Source: Streptomyces sp. NBC_00358
GTDB taxonomy: Bacteria > Actinomycetota > Actinomycetes > Streptomycetales > Streptomycetaceae
Assembly: GCF_036099295.1 (NCBI RefSeq)
Contig: NZ_CP107976.1
Coordinates: 3,534,001 to 3,598,000, forward strand
Direction of reading: 5' to 3'
DNA: 64,000 nt
Shown here: positions 23,484 through 31,993 of the stretch, in pieces
Numbering within the stretch: position 1 is the first letter of the stretch
Layout: every line of letters begins with the position of its first letter
The notes under the pieces: generated by a model
The model's input: the letters and a program-made list of their open reading frames with translations, nothing else
Databases searched by the model: none
What the model was told of the DNA's origin: nothing
Made by a program: the position numbers and the translations under genes

Positions 23484-25517
23484 TCAGTCGCCGTCCGCGG
23501 AACCGAGGACCAGGGTGAACGTGCGCTCGGCGCCACCCCGCCGGACCGTCAGCCGGAGCCGGTCGCCGGGCCGGTGGGCGCGGGTCATCACGATGAGTTC
23601 CTCGCCGGAGTGGACGCGCCGGCCGTCGACCTCGGTGATGACGTCGCCCGCCCTGATGCCCGCCCGCGCCCCGGGACCACCCGAGGCGACGGCCGGACCG
23701 CCTCCGGCCGCCTTGGCGCCGACGCGGGCGCCGTCGCCCGCGTAGTTCATGTCGAGCGTGACACCGATCACGGGGTGGGTGGCCCTGCCGGTGTTGATGA
23801 GCTCTTCGGCGACGCGCTTGGCCTGGTTGACCGGGATGGCGAAGCCGAGACCGATGGAACCGGCCTGCCCGGTCCCCAGGTCGGAGCCGCTGTCGGCGGA
23901 CCGGATGGCGCTGTTGATGCCGATGACACGGGCCCGGGAGTCGAGCAGGGGCCCGCCCGAGTTGCCGGGGTTGATCGGGGCGTCGGTCTGGAGCGCGTCC
24001 ACGTACGACACGTCGGTGCCGTCCCCGTCCTCGCCGCCCGCGGTGATGGGCCGGTCCTTCGCGCTGATGATCCCGGAGGTGACGGTGTTCGCCAGGTCGA
24101 AGGGCGCGCCGATGGCGACGACGGGGTCGCCGACCTGGACGCTGTCCGAGTTGCCGAGCGGCATCGGGGCGAGACCGTGGACTCCCGAGACCTTGACCAC
24201 GGCGAGGTCGTAGCCGCTGTCGTGCCCGACGACCTCGGCCTTCGCGGTCTCACCGCCGCTGAAGGTCACGGATATCGTGCCGTTGGCGCCGGCCGGCTTG
24301 ATCACGTGGTTGTTGGTGAGGATGTGTCCCTCGCCGTCGAGGACGAATCCGGTGCCGGTTCCCTCCTCCTCGCTGCCCTTCACATGCAGGGTGACGACGC
24401 TGGGCAGCGCGTGCGCCGCGATCCCGGCCACGCTGTCCGGGGCGCGGCCCGGAGCCTCCTTGGCGGCCTGCGGCAGCTCGATGTCCGTCAGCCCTCCGTT
24501 GCGTTCCAGGTACGCCCCCGCGGCGCCGCCCACTCCGCCGGACACCAGCGCCAGCGCGACCGCCCCGAGCACCAGGACCTTCCTCGCCCGCCTGCGGCGC
24601 TGCGCCACGGTGGGCACGGCGACCCCGCTCTGCTGGAGCGAACCGGGCGCGGCCCAGGGGTCGTAGTTCTGCCAGGGGTCGCGGACGGGCGCCTCGTCCG
24701 GGATTCCTTGAGGGAGGGGCGGCGCGTGTACGGGGGCCTCCTCCCCGAGCGGTGGCCCCTCGTGGGAGGGGGCTCCGTCCGCGAGCGGCGTTCCGTGGGC
24801 GGGCGTGGCCGCCTCCGGGGAACCGGACTCGTACGAGCCGTGCGGGAGCCCGCCCTGCTCGTGCCCGCCCTGCTCGTGCGCGTGCGGGTCCTGCGGGCGG
24901 GGGTCCTGCGCGTGCGGGTCGTACGCGTGCCCGTCCCGCACCTGCGGGGTGCGCGCGTCGGGGCCGTCCTGCGACCGCGGGGCCGTCGGGTGCTGGACCG
25001 GTGGGGCGGGTGCCCACGGGCCCGGGCCGCCGTAGGGCGGGGTGCCGTAGGGGTCGGGATCGTGCAGGGCCTTGGGGCGAGGAGGAGCGGGCCGCTCCAG
25101 TTCGAAGTCCCCGTCACCGTGCCCGTCGTCCCCGTCACCGTCACCGTCATGGTGACCGTCGCCACCGTCACGATGACGGTCGCCCTGACCCGCGTCCGCG
25201 TCCGCCTCTGCGGGAACGCGATCGGGTACGGCGGGCGCCGGGGCGACGGAGGCCGCCGCCTCTCTGGGACCGGGGATGCCCGCGGGCCGCTCCAGCTCGT
25301 AGTCGCCCCCGGTGTCGCCCTCACGGGCCCTCCCGGGGTGCGTCGTCCGTGCCTCGGGCGGACCGCTCGGCTCCGCACCGCCCCCTGCGCTGTCCGGAAG
25401 GACAGCGGGGTACGCGGAATCCGGTTCCGTGAGGTGGTCCGGTGCGGTGTCCGCGCCCGTGCCCTGGGGCCGGGGTCGGCTCCACCAGTTCGCCTTCGTG
25501 GGCCTGCCCTCGTTCAT
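23484..25517 (-). CDS. htrA: HtrA/DegP-like S1C serine protease with PDZ domain
   Basis: A 677-aa membrane-tethered protease. Residues 1-300 are a disordered Pro/Gly/His/Asp-rich cytoplasmic tail with an ELERPA motif twice and Gln/His/Pro repeats. A membrane helix follows at about 311-335 (VLVLGAVALALVSGGVGG). The chymotrypsin-like domain carries His404 (LTNNHV), Asp437 (SGYDLAVV) and Ser520 (GNSGGP). One PDZ domain ends the protein (about 590-677; GIRAGDVITEVDGRRV). It degrades or refolds misfolded extracytoplasmic proteins. ATG 25517 has GGGGAGAG upstream. It sits in the sigma / anti-sigma / htrA / tatB series. Confidence 0.93.
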   Translation of the reverse strand: MNEGRPTKANWWSRPRPQGTGADTAPDHLTEPDSAYPAVLPDSAGGGAEPSGPPEARTTHPGRAREGDTGGDYELERPAGIPGPREAAASVAPAPAVPDRVPAEADADAGQGDRHRDGGDGHHDGDGDGDDGHGDGDFELERPAPPRPKALHDPDPYGTPPYGGPGPWAPAPPVQHPTAPRSQDGPDARTPQVRDGHAYDPHAQDPRPQDPHAHEQGGHEQGGLPHGSYESGSPEAATPAHGTPLADGAPSHEGPPLGEEAPVHAPPLPQGIPDEAPVRDPWQNYDPWAAPGSLQQSGVAVPTVAQRRRRARKVLVLGAVALALVSGGVGGAAGAYLERNGGLTDIELPQAAKEAPGRAPDSVAGIAAHALPSVVTLHVKGSEEEGTGTGFVLDGEGHILTNNHVIKPAGANGTISVTFSGGETAKAEVVGHDSGYDLAVVKVSGVHGLAPMPLGNSDSVQVGDPVVAIGAPFDLANTVTSGIISAKDRPITAGGEDGDGTDVSYVDALQTDAPINPGNSGGPLLDSRARVIGINSAIRSADSGSDLGTGQAGSIGLGFAIPVNQAKRVAEELINTGRATHPVIGVTLDMNYAGDGARVGAKAAGGGPAVASGGPGARAGIRAGDVITEVDGRRVHSGEELIVMTRAHRPGDRLRLTVRRGGAERTFTLVLGSADGD

Positions 25518-25658
25518 GCTCTCCCCACACCTGGCCCGCGCGGCACCACCCGCCGACGGTCACCGCAGACTTGTCGACTCCGCGCCCGTGATCCCTCCCG
25601 CGGGTGCGGCCCACCCCGGATTCAACCAGGTTCGTGGGCCGACGCGCAGAGGGCGGGG

Positions 25659-26603
25659 TCAGGGAGTACTGCGGGGGGTGGGGGACGGGGAGGAGGAGGG
25701 GGACGGTGTGGCGGCGGGGGCGGCCGGCAGCCCCGGAGTCGAGGTCAGTGTGAGCGGCTGGGCGTCCGTGAGCGGACGTATGAGCGGGGACGTCGCGGCG
25801 GCACCGGCGACCACCGGAGTCGTCAGTGTCTGCGTGACGTCCTGGCCGCGGCCCGCCGGAGCGGGAACTCCGGGCAGCAGCGGGGCGGACACCGCGGTCG
25901 GAGCCACCGGGCCATTGCCGAGCGCCCGCTCGCCCTGGGCGAGTACCGGCCCGACGGACCGGCGTCGCCCCGACTCGGGAGCCGTGGGACTCCCGGTTCC
26001 CTGGGAACGCGACGGCGTCACATTGCTTCCGGCGCCGGCCCCTCCGCGCGCGTCCGGTGTGTCTCCCGGGATTCCGGTGGACACACCGCCGAGCGCGACG
26101 GCGGCCAGCGACACCGCGCCCGCCGCCGCGAAGGCGAACCGCAGCCCGCGCGAGGCCGACCGCTCGGCCTCGTGACGGCTGACGTCATGGATACGGAAAC
26201 CGCGCCCCGGAGCGGGGGGCAGTACATCGGCGTGCGGTCCGGCCGGCACGTACCCGAAGGGTTCGCCCCGCATTCCGAAGACGCCGGGCATCCCGGGGCC
26301 GGCGGAGCCGCCGGGGAGTCCGCCGCCGAAGCCTCCTGCGCCCAGTCGCGGGCTGTCGGAGTCGCCTCCCCCGGGGAGTCCCTGGAGCCGGGCCAGGAAG
26401 CTTTCGGAGGGGGGCGGCGGGGCCATTTCGGCGAAGACGTTCTTCAGTCGGCGCTGGGCGTCGGCCTCGGCCTTGCACTTCGCGCAGGTGACGAGGTGGG
26501 CCAGGACGCGGTCACGCGACTCATGACCGAGCTCTCCGTCCACCAGGGCGGAAAGTCGGTCCCCGAGGTGCTGCTCGGCAGGGGTGGGACGGGTTCCACT
26601 CAC
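25659..26603 (-). CDS. rseA: zinc-finger anti-sigma factor (RseA/RsmA-like)
   Basis: A 314-aa membrane protein. The N-terminal anti-sigma domain has the HxxxCxxC zinc motif ([15 protein letters not shown], around residues 35-46), followed by a Gly/Pro-rich linker, one membrane helix near 173-193 ([21 protein letters not shown]) and a long Ser/Thr/Pro-rich extracellular tail. It should hold the adjacent ECF sigma factor inactive until an envelope stress signal. The GTG start overlaps the sigma stop by 4 bp (GTGA), so the two are made in a coupled ratio. The gene is longer than most ZAS proteins because of the tail. Confidence 0.88.
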   Translation of the reverse strand: MSGTRPTPAEQHLGDRLSALVDGELGHESRDRVLAHLVTCAKCKAEADAQRRLKNVFAEMAPPPPSESFLARLQGLPGGGDSDSPRLGAGGFGGGLPGGSAGPGMPGVFGMRGEPFGYVPAGPHADVLPPAPGRGFRIHDVSRHEAERSASRGLRFAFAAAGAVSLAAVALGGVSTGIPGDTPDARGGAGAGSNVTPSRSQGTGSPTAPESGRRRSVGPVLAQGERALGNGPVAPTAVSAPLLPGVPAPAGRGQDVTQTLTTPVVAGAAATSPLIRPLTDAQPLTLTSTPGLPAAPAATPSPSSSPSPTPRSTP

Positions 26604-27370
26604 GCGGTCGCGCCCCCTCCCCCCAGCACGGGCACCCGGGCCGCGAACGAGCGTCGCTCGGCGCGGGCCTCGGGAGACCGGTGTGCCAGGGCCTTGCGCA
26701 GCTGGGAGCGGCCGCGGTGGATCCGGGAGCGGACCGTGCCGAGCTTGACGCCCAGGGTCGCGGCGATCTCCTCGTAGGACAGTCCTTCGATGTCGCAGAG
26801 GACGACGGCGGCGCGGAACTCGGGCGCGAGCGTGTCCAGCGCCTGCTGGACGTCGGCGTCGAAGTGCGCGTCGTTGAAGACCTGCTGCGGGGAGGGCTCG
26901 CGGCTGGGCAGCCGCTCGGCCGCGTCGTCGCCGAGGGCGTCGAAGCGGATGCGCTGCTTGCGCCGCACCATGTCGAGGAAGAGGTTCGTGGTGATGCGGT
27001 GCAGCCAGCCCTCGAAGGTGCCGGGCGTGTAGGTCGACAGCGAGCGGAAGACACGGACGAAGACTTCCTGAGTGAGGTCCTCGGCGTCGTGCTGGTTGCC
27101 CGTGAGGCGGTAGGCCAGACGGTAGACCCGACCGCTGTGCGTGCTGACGATCTCCTCCCAGGTGGGGGGAGTCCACGCCTGCGACTCCGCGTCGGTGGTG
27201 AACGTCGCGGTCTGCGCCGGGGCGGCAACGTGGAACTGGTCAGCTTTGTCGGTCACGGATTTCGGCTCACCCGCTGATCTGAGTAGGCGCCTCAGCACCC
27301 CTCCCCGATCCACAGGCGCAGCCGCACCTCCCCTGTCGGCTCTGGTGGTGTCCAGTGGAGCCCCTACCAT
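26600..27370 (-). CDS. sigE: ECF RNA polymerase sigma factor, SigE-like
   Basis: A 256-aa ECF sigma factor. Region 2 is [27 protein letters not shown] (seen in part; -10 binding), and region 4 is the helix-turn-helix [26 protein letters not shown], cut here at its core. An N-terminal extension of about 85 residues precedes region 2, as in mycobacterial SigE. ATG 27370 is chosen because GAGGTGG lies upstream; the frame to 27547 lacks this. It is cotranscribed with its anti-sigma factor, htrA and tatB, so an envelope-stress regulon is likely. It is not the sigE/cseABC locus of S. coelicolor. Confidence 0.9.
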   Translation of the reverse strand: MVGAPLDTTRADRGGAAAPVDRGGVLRRLLRSAGEPKSVTDKADQFHVAAPAQTATFTTDAESQAWTPPTWEEIVSTHSGRVYRLAYRLTGNQHDAEDLTQEVFVRVFRSLSTYTPGTFEGWLHRITTNLFLDMVRRKQRIRFDALGDDAAERLPSREPSPQQVFNDAHFDADVQQALDTLAPEFRAAVVLCDIEGLSYEEIAATLGVKLGTVRSRIHRGRSQLRKALAHRSPEARAERRSFAARVPVLGGGGATA

Positions 27371-27591
27371 AGCCACCTCGCCCGTTAGCTCCGGATAAGC
27401 GGTTTTACGAGAATTTGATACGGGGTCATAGGGGCGCGTGTCCGTCTGACCGCGGCCCCGCTCCGTGTACCGGTCCATCGACTTCCCCCCGCTCGGCTTC
27501 CCCACCCCTCTAAACGCCCGGTCCCATCCGCAGGTTCCCGGCACCAACGGATACAGTCACGCCCAGGCAATCACGGGGACAGGAGTGGGTC
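27371..27591. promoter_or_regulatory. divergent promoter region, sigma factor / O-methyltransferase
   Basis: The segment 27398-27432 (GATAAGCGGTTTTACGAG, TTTGATACGGGGTCATAG) is AT-rich and should contain promoters for both directions. I could not assign -35 and -10 pairs with confidence. Confidence 0.4.
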
Positions 27592-28227
27592 ATTACCGGC
27601 AACCGGCAGACGAGCTGGTCGGCGTTCGCCGACGCCTTTGTCGCCGAGGACGAGGCACTGCGGTGGGCCCGGGACCGGGCCCACGAGGCAGGCCTGCGCT
27701 CGGTGTCGCCGGGCACGGGCGCCGCGCTGCGCCTGCTGGCCGCCACCGTCGACGCGAAAGCGGTCGCCGAGATAGGCACCGGGACCGGTGTCTCCGGAAT
27801 TCATCTTCTGCACGGCATGCGGCCGGACGGGGTACTGACCACGGTGGATCAGGAGCCGGAGCGCCAGCAGTTCGCCCGGCAGGCGTTCCGCGCGGCCGGT
27901 TTCGCCAGCAACCGGGCGCGGTTCATCCCGGGCCGCGCGCTGGACGTCCTGCCCCGTCTCGCGGACGCCGGCTACGACCTCGTGTTCTGCGACGGCGACC
28001 GGCTGGAGAGCCTGGACTACCTCGCTGAATCGTTGCGCCTGCTGCGGCCGGGCGGGCTCGTGGCCTTCGAGGGCGTCTTCGCCGACGGCCGCACGGTGGA
28101 CTCGGGACCGCAGCCGGTGGAGGTGAGCCGGTTGCGCGAACTGCTGCGCGCGGTGCGCGAGAGCCAGGAGCTGGTGCCGTCGCTGCTGCCGGTCGGCGAC
28201 GGGCTGCTGTGCGCGGTCAAGCGCTGA
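27592..28227 (+). CDS. SAM-dependent O-methyltransferase
   Basis: A class I methyltransferase of the CCoAOMT type, about 211 aa. The SAM site is AEIGTGTGVSG, with DQEPERQQFARQAFRAAG and DLVFCDGDR following. Conserved N-terminal helices (WSAFADAFVAEDEALRWARD) are encoded upstream of the first in-frame GTG (27703), yet no in-frame ATG, GTG, TTG or CTG lies between the stop at 27511 and that segment. An ATT at 27592 has AGGAG 6 nt upstream and is the best start candidate. The gene is divergent from the sigma gene, as recalled for Rv1220c and sigE. The substrate is unknown. Confidence 0.85.
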   Translation: MTGNRQTSWSAFADAFVAEDEALRWARDRAHEAGLRSVSPGTGAALRLLAATVDAKAVAEIGTGTGVSGIHLLHGMRPDGVLTTVDQEPERQQFARQAFRAAGFASNRARFIPGRALDVLPRLADAGYDLVFCDGDRLESLDYLAESLRLLRPGGLVAFEGVFADGRTVDSGPQPVEVSRLRELLRAVRESQELVPSLLPVGDGLLCAVKR

Positions 28228-28327
28228 CCCGACCGCCCCGCCCGTTTCCCGTCAGACGCCTCTGACCTGGCCGTATGCCCTCGCCGGTCGCTGCCCGGTC
28301 GAGCGGCGCGGCAGTCCCTTACGCGAC

Positions 28328-28367
28328 AAAAAAGCTTCCCCGGCACCATGTGCGGTGCCGGGGAAGC
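28328..28367 (-). terminator. Rho-independent terminator of the DUF3117 gene
   Basis: A 14-bp stem (GCTTCCCCGGCACC with its complement, 6-nt loop) is followed on the minus strand by six T residues, 26 nt after the stop codon. It is one of the few T-tailed terminators in the window. Confidence 0.9.
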
Positions 28368-28392
28368 CGAAGAGGTACGGTCGCGTTCCGCG

Positions 28393-28560
28393 TCAGCCGA
28401 CGACCTTCTTGAGGGCGTCGCCGAGCGCGTCGGCCTCGTCAGGGGTCAGCTCGACGACGAGCCGACCGCCGCCTTCGAGCGGAACGCGCATGACGATGCC
28501 CCGCCCCTCCTTTGTCACCTCGAGCGGGCCATCGCCCGTCCGCGGCTTCATGGCCGCCAT
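28393..28560 (-). CDS. DUF3117 family small protein, 55 aa
   Basis: A 55-aa protein starting MAAMKPRTGDGPLEVTKEGR and ending ADALGDALKKVVG, matching the very conserved actinobacterial DUF3117 family. ATG 28560 is preceded by GGAAGGGGAA. It has no membrane segment or Cys; the function is unknown. It has its own strong terminator, which suggests high or independent expression. Confidence 0.9.
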   Translation of the reverse strand: MAAMKPRTGDGPLEVTKEGRGIVMRVPLEGGGRLVVELTPDEADALGDALKKVVG

Positions 28561-28923
28561 GCTCGTTCCCCTTCCTGAAACCAGCTCATCGTCGCCGACG
28601 GCCCCCTCGGAGGGCACGCACGTCCCCTCATAGGACACACGTCACCGGCATCGAACACATTGCTTCCAGGCCATTATCCCGCATCTCAGGACCCGATGAC
28701 CAACATCAGTCGGCATCGCTTGCGCAACGCGCTTGAGCAAAACCACTCAATTCGGCGATGTGGCTGCGATACTGCGCCGCCGCATGGACTTCCAGGGCAA
28801 GGAATTCTTTGACGCAGGTCACACGCGGGCCCCGCGCCACCGCCGGTGATCTCCGCCATGCTGTCATCGGACACAGGCCGTACCGGCCGGTACGGCGAGC
28901 CGCGACCCCGGAAGGGACCCACC
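28561..28923. promoter_or_regulatory. divergent intergenic region, DUF3117 / enoyl-CoA hydratase
   Basis: About 360 bp without a gene. 28725-28760 (CGCTTGAGCAAAACCACTCAATTCGG) and 28670-28710 are less GC-rich and probably hold promoters of both genes. Near 28880 a CGTACCGGCCGGTACGG palindrome (TACCGGCCGGTA) could be an operator for the hydratase gene. Confidence 0.4.
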
Positions 28924-29727
28924 ATGGCCGACACCGTGCTCTACGAGGTGAGCGACGGACTCGCGACGATCACGCTGAACCGCCCCGAGGCGATGAACGC
29001 GATGAACACCGAGACCAAGGTCGCCTTCCGGGACGCGGCGCAGGCGGCCGCGGCGGACGACGCCGTACGGGCGATCCTGCTGACCGCCGCCGGTGACCGC
29101 GCGTTCTGCGTCGGACAGGACCTCAAGGAACACATCGGGCTGCTGGCCGCCGACAAGCAGTCGGGGTCGCGCCACACCATGGGCACCGTGCGCGAGCACT
29201 ACAACCCCATCGTGCGGGCCCTGACCGGCGCCGCGAAGCCCGTGGTGGCCGGGGTCAACGGCGTCGCGGCCGGGGCCGGATTCGGTTTCGCGCTCGCGGC
29301 GGACTATCGCGTCGTCGCCGACACGGCCGCCTTCAACACGTCCTTCGCCGGAGTCGCGCTGACCGCCGACTCGGGGATCTCCTGGACGCTGCCCCGCGTC
29401 ATCGGCCCGAGCCGTGCCGCCGATCTGCTGCTCTTCCCGCGCAGCATCACCGCCCAGGAGGCGTACGAGCTGGGCATCGCGAACCGGCTGGTTCCGGCCG
29501 GTGAGGTGCGGGCCGAGGCGGAGAAGGTGGCGCGTGCGCTGGCCTCGGGGCCGACGCTGGCGTACGCCGCGCTGAAGGAGTCCCTCGCGTTCGGGCTCAC
29601 CCACTCGCTGGACGAGACCCTGGAGAAGGAGGACGAGCTCCAGGCACGGGCCGGCGCGTCGGAGGACCACACCATCGCGGTCCAGGCATTCGTGAACAAG
29701 GAGAAGCCGAAGTACCTGGGGCGCTGA
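28924..29727 (+). CDS. enoyl-CoA hydratase/isomerase family protein
   Basis: A 267-aa crotonase-fold enzyme. Family signatures are ITLNRPEAMNAMN, the oxyanion/CoA site DRAFCVGQDLKEH, and NGVAAGAGFGFALAADYRV with the second oxyanion loop. FAGVALTADSGISWTLPRVIG carries an Asp/Ser rather than the classical hydratase Glu pair, as in PaaG-type isomerases, so isomerase activity on phenylacetyl- or fatty-acyl-CoA intermediates is possible. GAAGGGA precedes the ATG. No paa genes are adjacent. Confidence 0.88.
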   Translation: MADTVLYEVSDGLATITLNRPEAMNAMNTETKVAFRDAAQAAAADDAVRAILLTAAGDRAFCVGQDLKEHIGLLAADKQSGSRHTMGTVREHYNPIVRALTGAAKPVVAGVNGVAAGAGFGFALAADYRVVADTAAFNTSFAGVALTADSGISWTLPRVIGPSRAADLLLFPRSITAQEAYELGIANRLVPAGEVRAEAEKVARALASGPTLAYAALKESLAFGLTHSLDETLEKEDELQARAGASEDHTIAVQAFVNKEKPKYLGR

Positions 29728-29823
29728 CCCGGTCCGGGGCGGGAGCCGCCGGCCGCTGCCGGCCCGCGGCGCCGCCCCTCCTGCCCTCGACGGCCGCCGG
29801 CCGTCTCCGGGAGGGCACCCGGG

Positions 29824-30405
29824 TCACGCGGCGTCGCGTACCGCGCAGTCCGCCAAGTGGTCGTTCACCAGGCCGCACGCCTGCATCAGGGCGTACGCCG
29901 TCGTCGGGCCCACGAAGCGGATGCCGCGCTTCTTGAGGGCCTTGGAGAGGGCGGTCGACTCGTCGGTGACGGCCGGTACGTCGGAGAGTTTCCCGGGGGC
30001 CGGACGGGTGGCCGGGTCGGGGGCGAAGGACCAGATCAGCTCGTCCAGCTCGCCCGGGGCCCAGTCGGCCAGCACGCGCGCGTTGGCGACGGTCGCCCGG
30101 ATCTTGGCGCCGTTGCGGATGATCCCCGGATCGGCGAGCAGCCGTTCCTCGTCGGCCTCCGTGAACGCCGCCACCTCGGTGATCCCGAAGTCGGCGAAGG
30201 CCGCGCGGAAGCCCGACCGGCGGCGCAGGATGGTGATCCAGGACAGCCCCGACTGGAAGGCCTCCAGACACAGCCGCTCGTAGAGGGCGTCGTCGCCGTG
30301 GACCGCCCGGCCCCACTCCTCGTCGTGGTACGCCACGTAGTCCTCGGTGGACAGCGCCCAGGGGCAGCGCAGGACGCCGTCGGGTCCGGCCAGCGCGTCG
30401 CTCAC
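29824..30405 (-). CDS. tag: DNA-3-methyladenine glycosylase I
   Basis: A 193-aa DNA repair enzyme that removes 3-methyladenine. Zinc ligands appear as C in VLRCPW, H in YHDEEWG, and H/C in NDHLADC near the C-terminus. The substrate pocket EEWG and FQSGLSWITILRRR are the usual Tag motifs. The start is GTG 30405, which overlaps the stop of the upstream DivIVA-like gene by 4 bp (GTGA), so they are translated together. A matching pair occurs next to folP2 in mycobacteria. Confidence 0.93.
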   Translation of the reverse strand: MSDALAGPDGVLRCPWALSTEDYVAYHDEEWGRAVHGDDALYERLCLEAFQSGLSWITILRRRSGFRAAFADFGITEVAAFTEADEERLLADPGIIRNGAKIRATVANARVLADWAPGELDELIWSFAPDPATRPAPGKLSDVPAVTDESTALSKALKKRGIRFVGPTTAYALMQACGLVNDHLADCAVRDAA

Positions 30406-30752
30406 TGCTCGTCCTCCGGGTGCTTGCGCAGCGAGGTGGTGTGGCTCGCCGCGCGGGCGCCCGCGAGCGCGGACTCCAGGTCGGCGATCCGGGCGTCCCG
30501 CTCGCTGATCTCGGCGCCGAGCCTGCCGAGGGCGTCGTCGACGTCCGCCATGCGGTATCCCCGCACGGTGACGGCGAAACGCAGCGCGTCGACGTCGGCC
30601 TGGTGCACCGGACGGTCGTACGGCAGAGGATCGCTGAGCCGTTCCGGTTCGGCGTCGGCAAGGGGGGTGCTCTCGCCGCCGCCCACCACGGACAGGGTGA
30701 CCGCGGCGACCACGACGGCGAGTGCGACGACCAGGAACAAGAACATGAACAT
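30402..30752 (-). CDS. membrane-anchored DivIVA-like domain protein
   Basis: A 116-aa protein with an N-terminal membrane helix (FMFLFLVVALAVVVAAVTL), then a short DivIVA/DUF-type module (VDALRFAVTVRGYRMADVDD) and a predicted coiled coil (LGAEISERDARIADLESALA). It may localise to curved or growing membrane. The start is ATG 30752; a GTG at 30767 would add five residues. It is upstream of and coupled to tag, an odd partner that is nevertheless conserved in position (Rv1209/Rv1210 from memory). Confidence 0.8.
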   Translation of the reverse strand: MFMFLFLVVALAVVVAAVTLSVVGGGESTPLADAEPERLSDPLPYDRPVHQADVDALRFAVTVRGYRMADVDDALGRLGAEISERDARIADLESALAGARAASHTTSLRKHPEDEQ

Positions 30753-30925
30753 CGCTGAGGTCCCCACGCTCTGGTGCCGGCGCTGATCGCGTCGGCGCGA
30801 AAGTACTGGTGCTGACGAAGGCAGCCTGACGCTGGAAGTGTCAGGGTCCGATCGTGCCATGCGAGTCTGACAGTTAAGGTCGCAGGCGGCTTATCAGTGC
30901 GACTTACCGGGAGAGGTCACAGGGG

Positions 30926-31786
30926 ATGCTCAGGCTGGGCAGGCGTGAATTCGACGCGCACGAGCCGGTGATCATGGCGATCGTGAACCGGACCCCGGAC
31001 TCCTTCTACGACCGAGGGGCCACCTTCCGGGACGAGCCCGCCCTCGCGCGCGTGGAGCAGGCGGTGTCCGAGGGGGCCGCCATCATCGACATCGGCGGGG
31101 TCAAGGCCGGGCCCGGCGAGGAGGTGACCGCCGAGGAGGAGGCGCGCCGGACGGTCGGCTTCGTCGCCGAGGTGCGCCGCCGCTTCCCGGACGTGGTCAT
31201 CAGCGTCGACACCTGGCGGCACGAGGTCGGCGAGGCGGTCTGCGAGGCGGGTGCCGATCTGCTCAACGACGCCTGGGGCGGCGTCGATCCGCGACTGGCC
31301 GAGGTGGCCGCCCGGTACCGGGTGGGGCTGGTGTGCACGCACGCCGGGGAGTCGGAACCGCGCACGCGTCCGCACCGGGTCGCGTACGACGACGTGATGG
31401 CCGACATCCTGCGGGTCACGCTCGGCCTGGCGGAGCGCGCGGTCGCCCTCGGGGTGCCCCGCGAGTCGGTGCTCATCGATCCCGGGCACGACTTCGGGAA
31501 GAACACCCGGCACAGCCTGGAGGCGACGCGACGGCTGGAGGAGATGGTCTCCACCGGGTGGCCGGTTCTCGTCTCCCTCTCCAACAAGGACTTCGTGGGC
31601 GAGACGCTCGACAAGCCGGTCAAGGAACGGCTCGTCGGGACGCTGGCGACGACCGCCGTCTCGGCATGGCTGGGGGCGCAGGTGTACCGCGTCCATGAGG
31701 TCGCGGAGACCCGCCAGGTGCTGGACATGGTGGCGTCGATCGCCGGGCACAGACCGCCGGCGGTGGCCCGGCGCGGCCTGGCGTAG
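30926..31786 (+). CDS. dihydropteroate synthase-like protein (FolP2-type)
   Basis: A 286-aa TIM-barrel of the pterin-binding family. It shows IMAIVNRTPDSFYD (loop 1), IIDIGGVKAGPGEEVTAEEE (loop 2), ISVDTWRHEV, LLNDAWGG, IDPGHDFGK and VSLSNKDFVGE. Classical DHPS has KxSRxxF-like residues in the last region; here it is SNKDF. Mycobacterial FolP2 in this chromosomal position was reported to lack DHPS activity, so a different role is likely. GGGAGAGG precedes the ATG. No other folate genes are nearby. Confidence 0.88.
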   Translation: MLRLGRREFDAHEPVIMAIVNRTPDSFYDRGATFRDEPALARVEQAVSEGAAIIDIGGVKAGPGEEVTAEEEARRTVGFVAEVRRRFPDVVISVDTWRHEVGEAVCEAGADLLNDAWGGVDPRLAEVAARYRVGLVCTHAGESEPRTRPHRVAYDDVMADILRVTLGLAERAVALGVPRESVLIDPGHDFGKNTRHSLEATRRLEEMVSTGWPVLVSLSNKDFVGETLDKPVKERLVGTLATTAVSAWLGAQVYRVHEVAETRQVLDMVASIAGHRPPAVARRGLA

Positions 31787-31993
31787 CGGACGGACCGCGG
31801 GATGCGGGGTGCGCGGACCGCACGGCTGCGGGACGCACGGACCACATGGACCGCCCGGCTGCAGGACGCACGGCGCACGGGAGAGGCCGACTCCGGAGAG
31901 CCGCCTTCCCGTACGCCCGGCCCGTCGGGGCCTCGGCCCAGGCGGACGCGGGTCCCGTCGAGGGGTGGGCCCCTCGGACCTCCGGAGCGGGCC

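Noticed and set aside
22644..26777. 1377-codon plus-strand frame
   Set aside because: It runs antisense across tatB, htrA and the anti-sigma gene, which all have clear domains on the minus strand.
26600..27370. Identification as the S. coelicolor sigE/cseABC cell-envelope locus
   Set aside because: The neighbours are anti-sigma factor, htrA and tatB rather than cseA, cseB and cseC; it corresponds to the mycobacterial-type SigE cassette.
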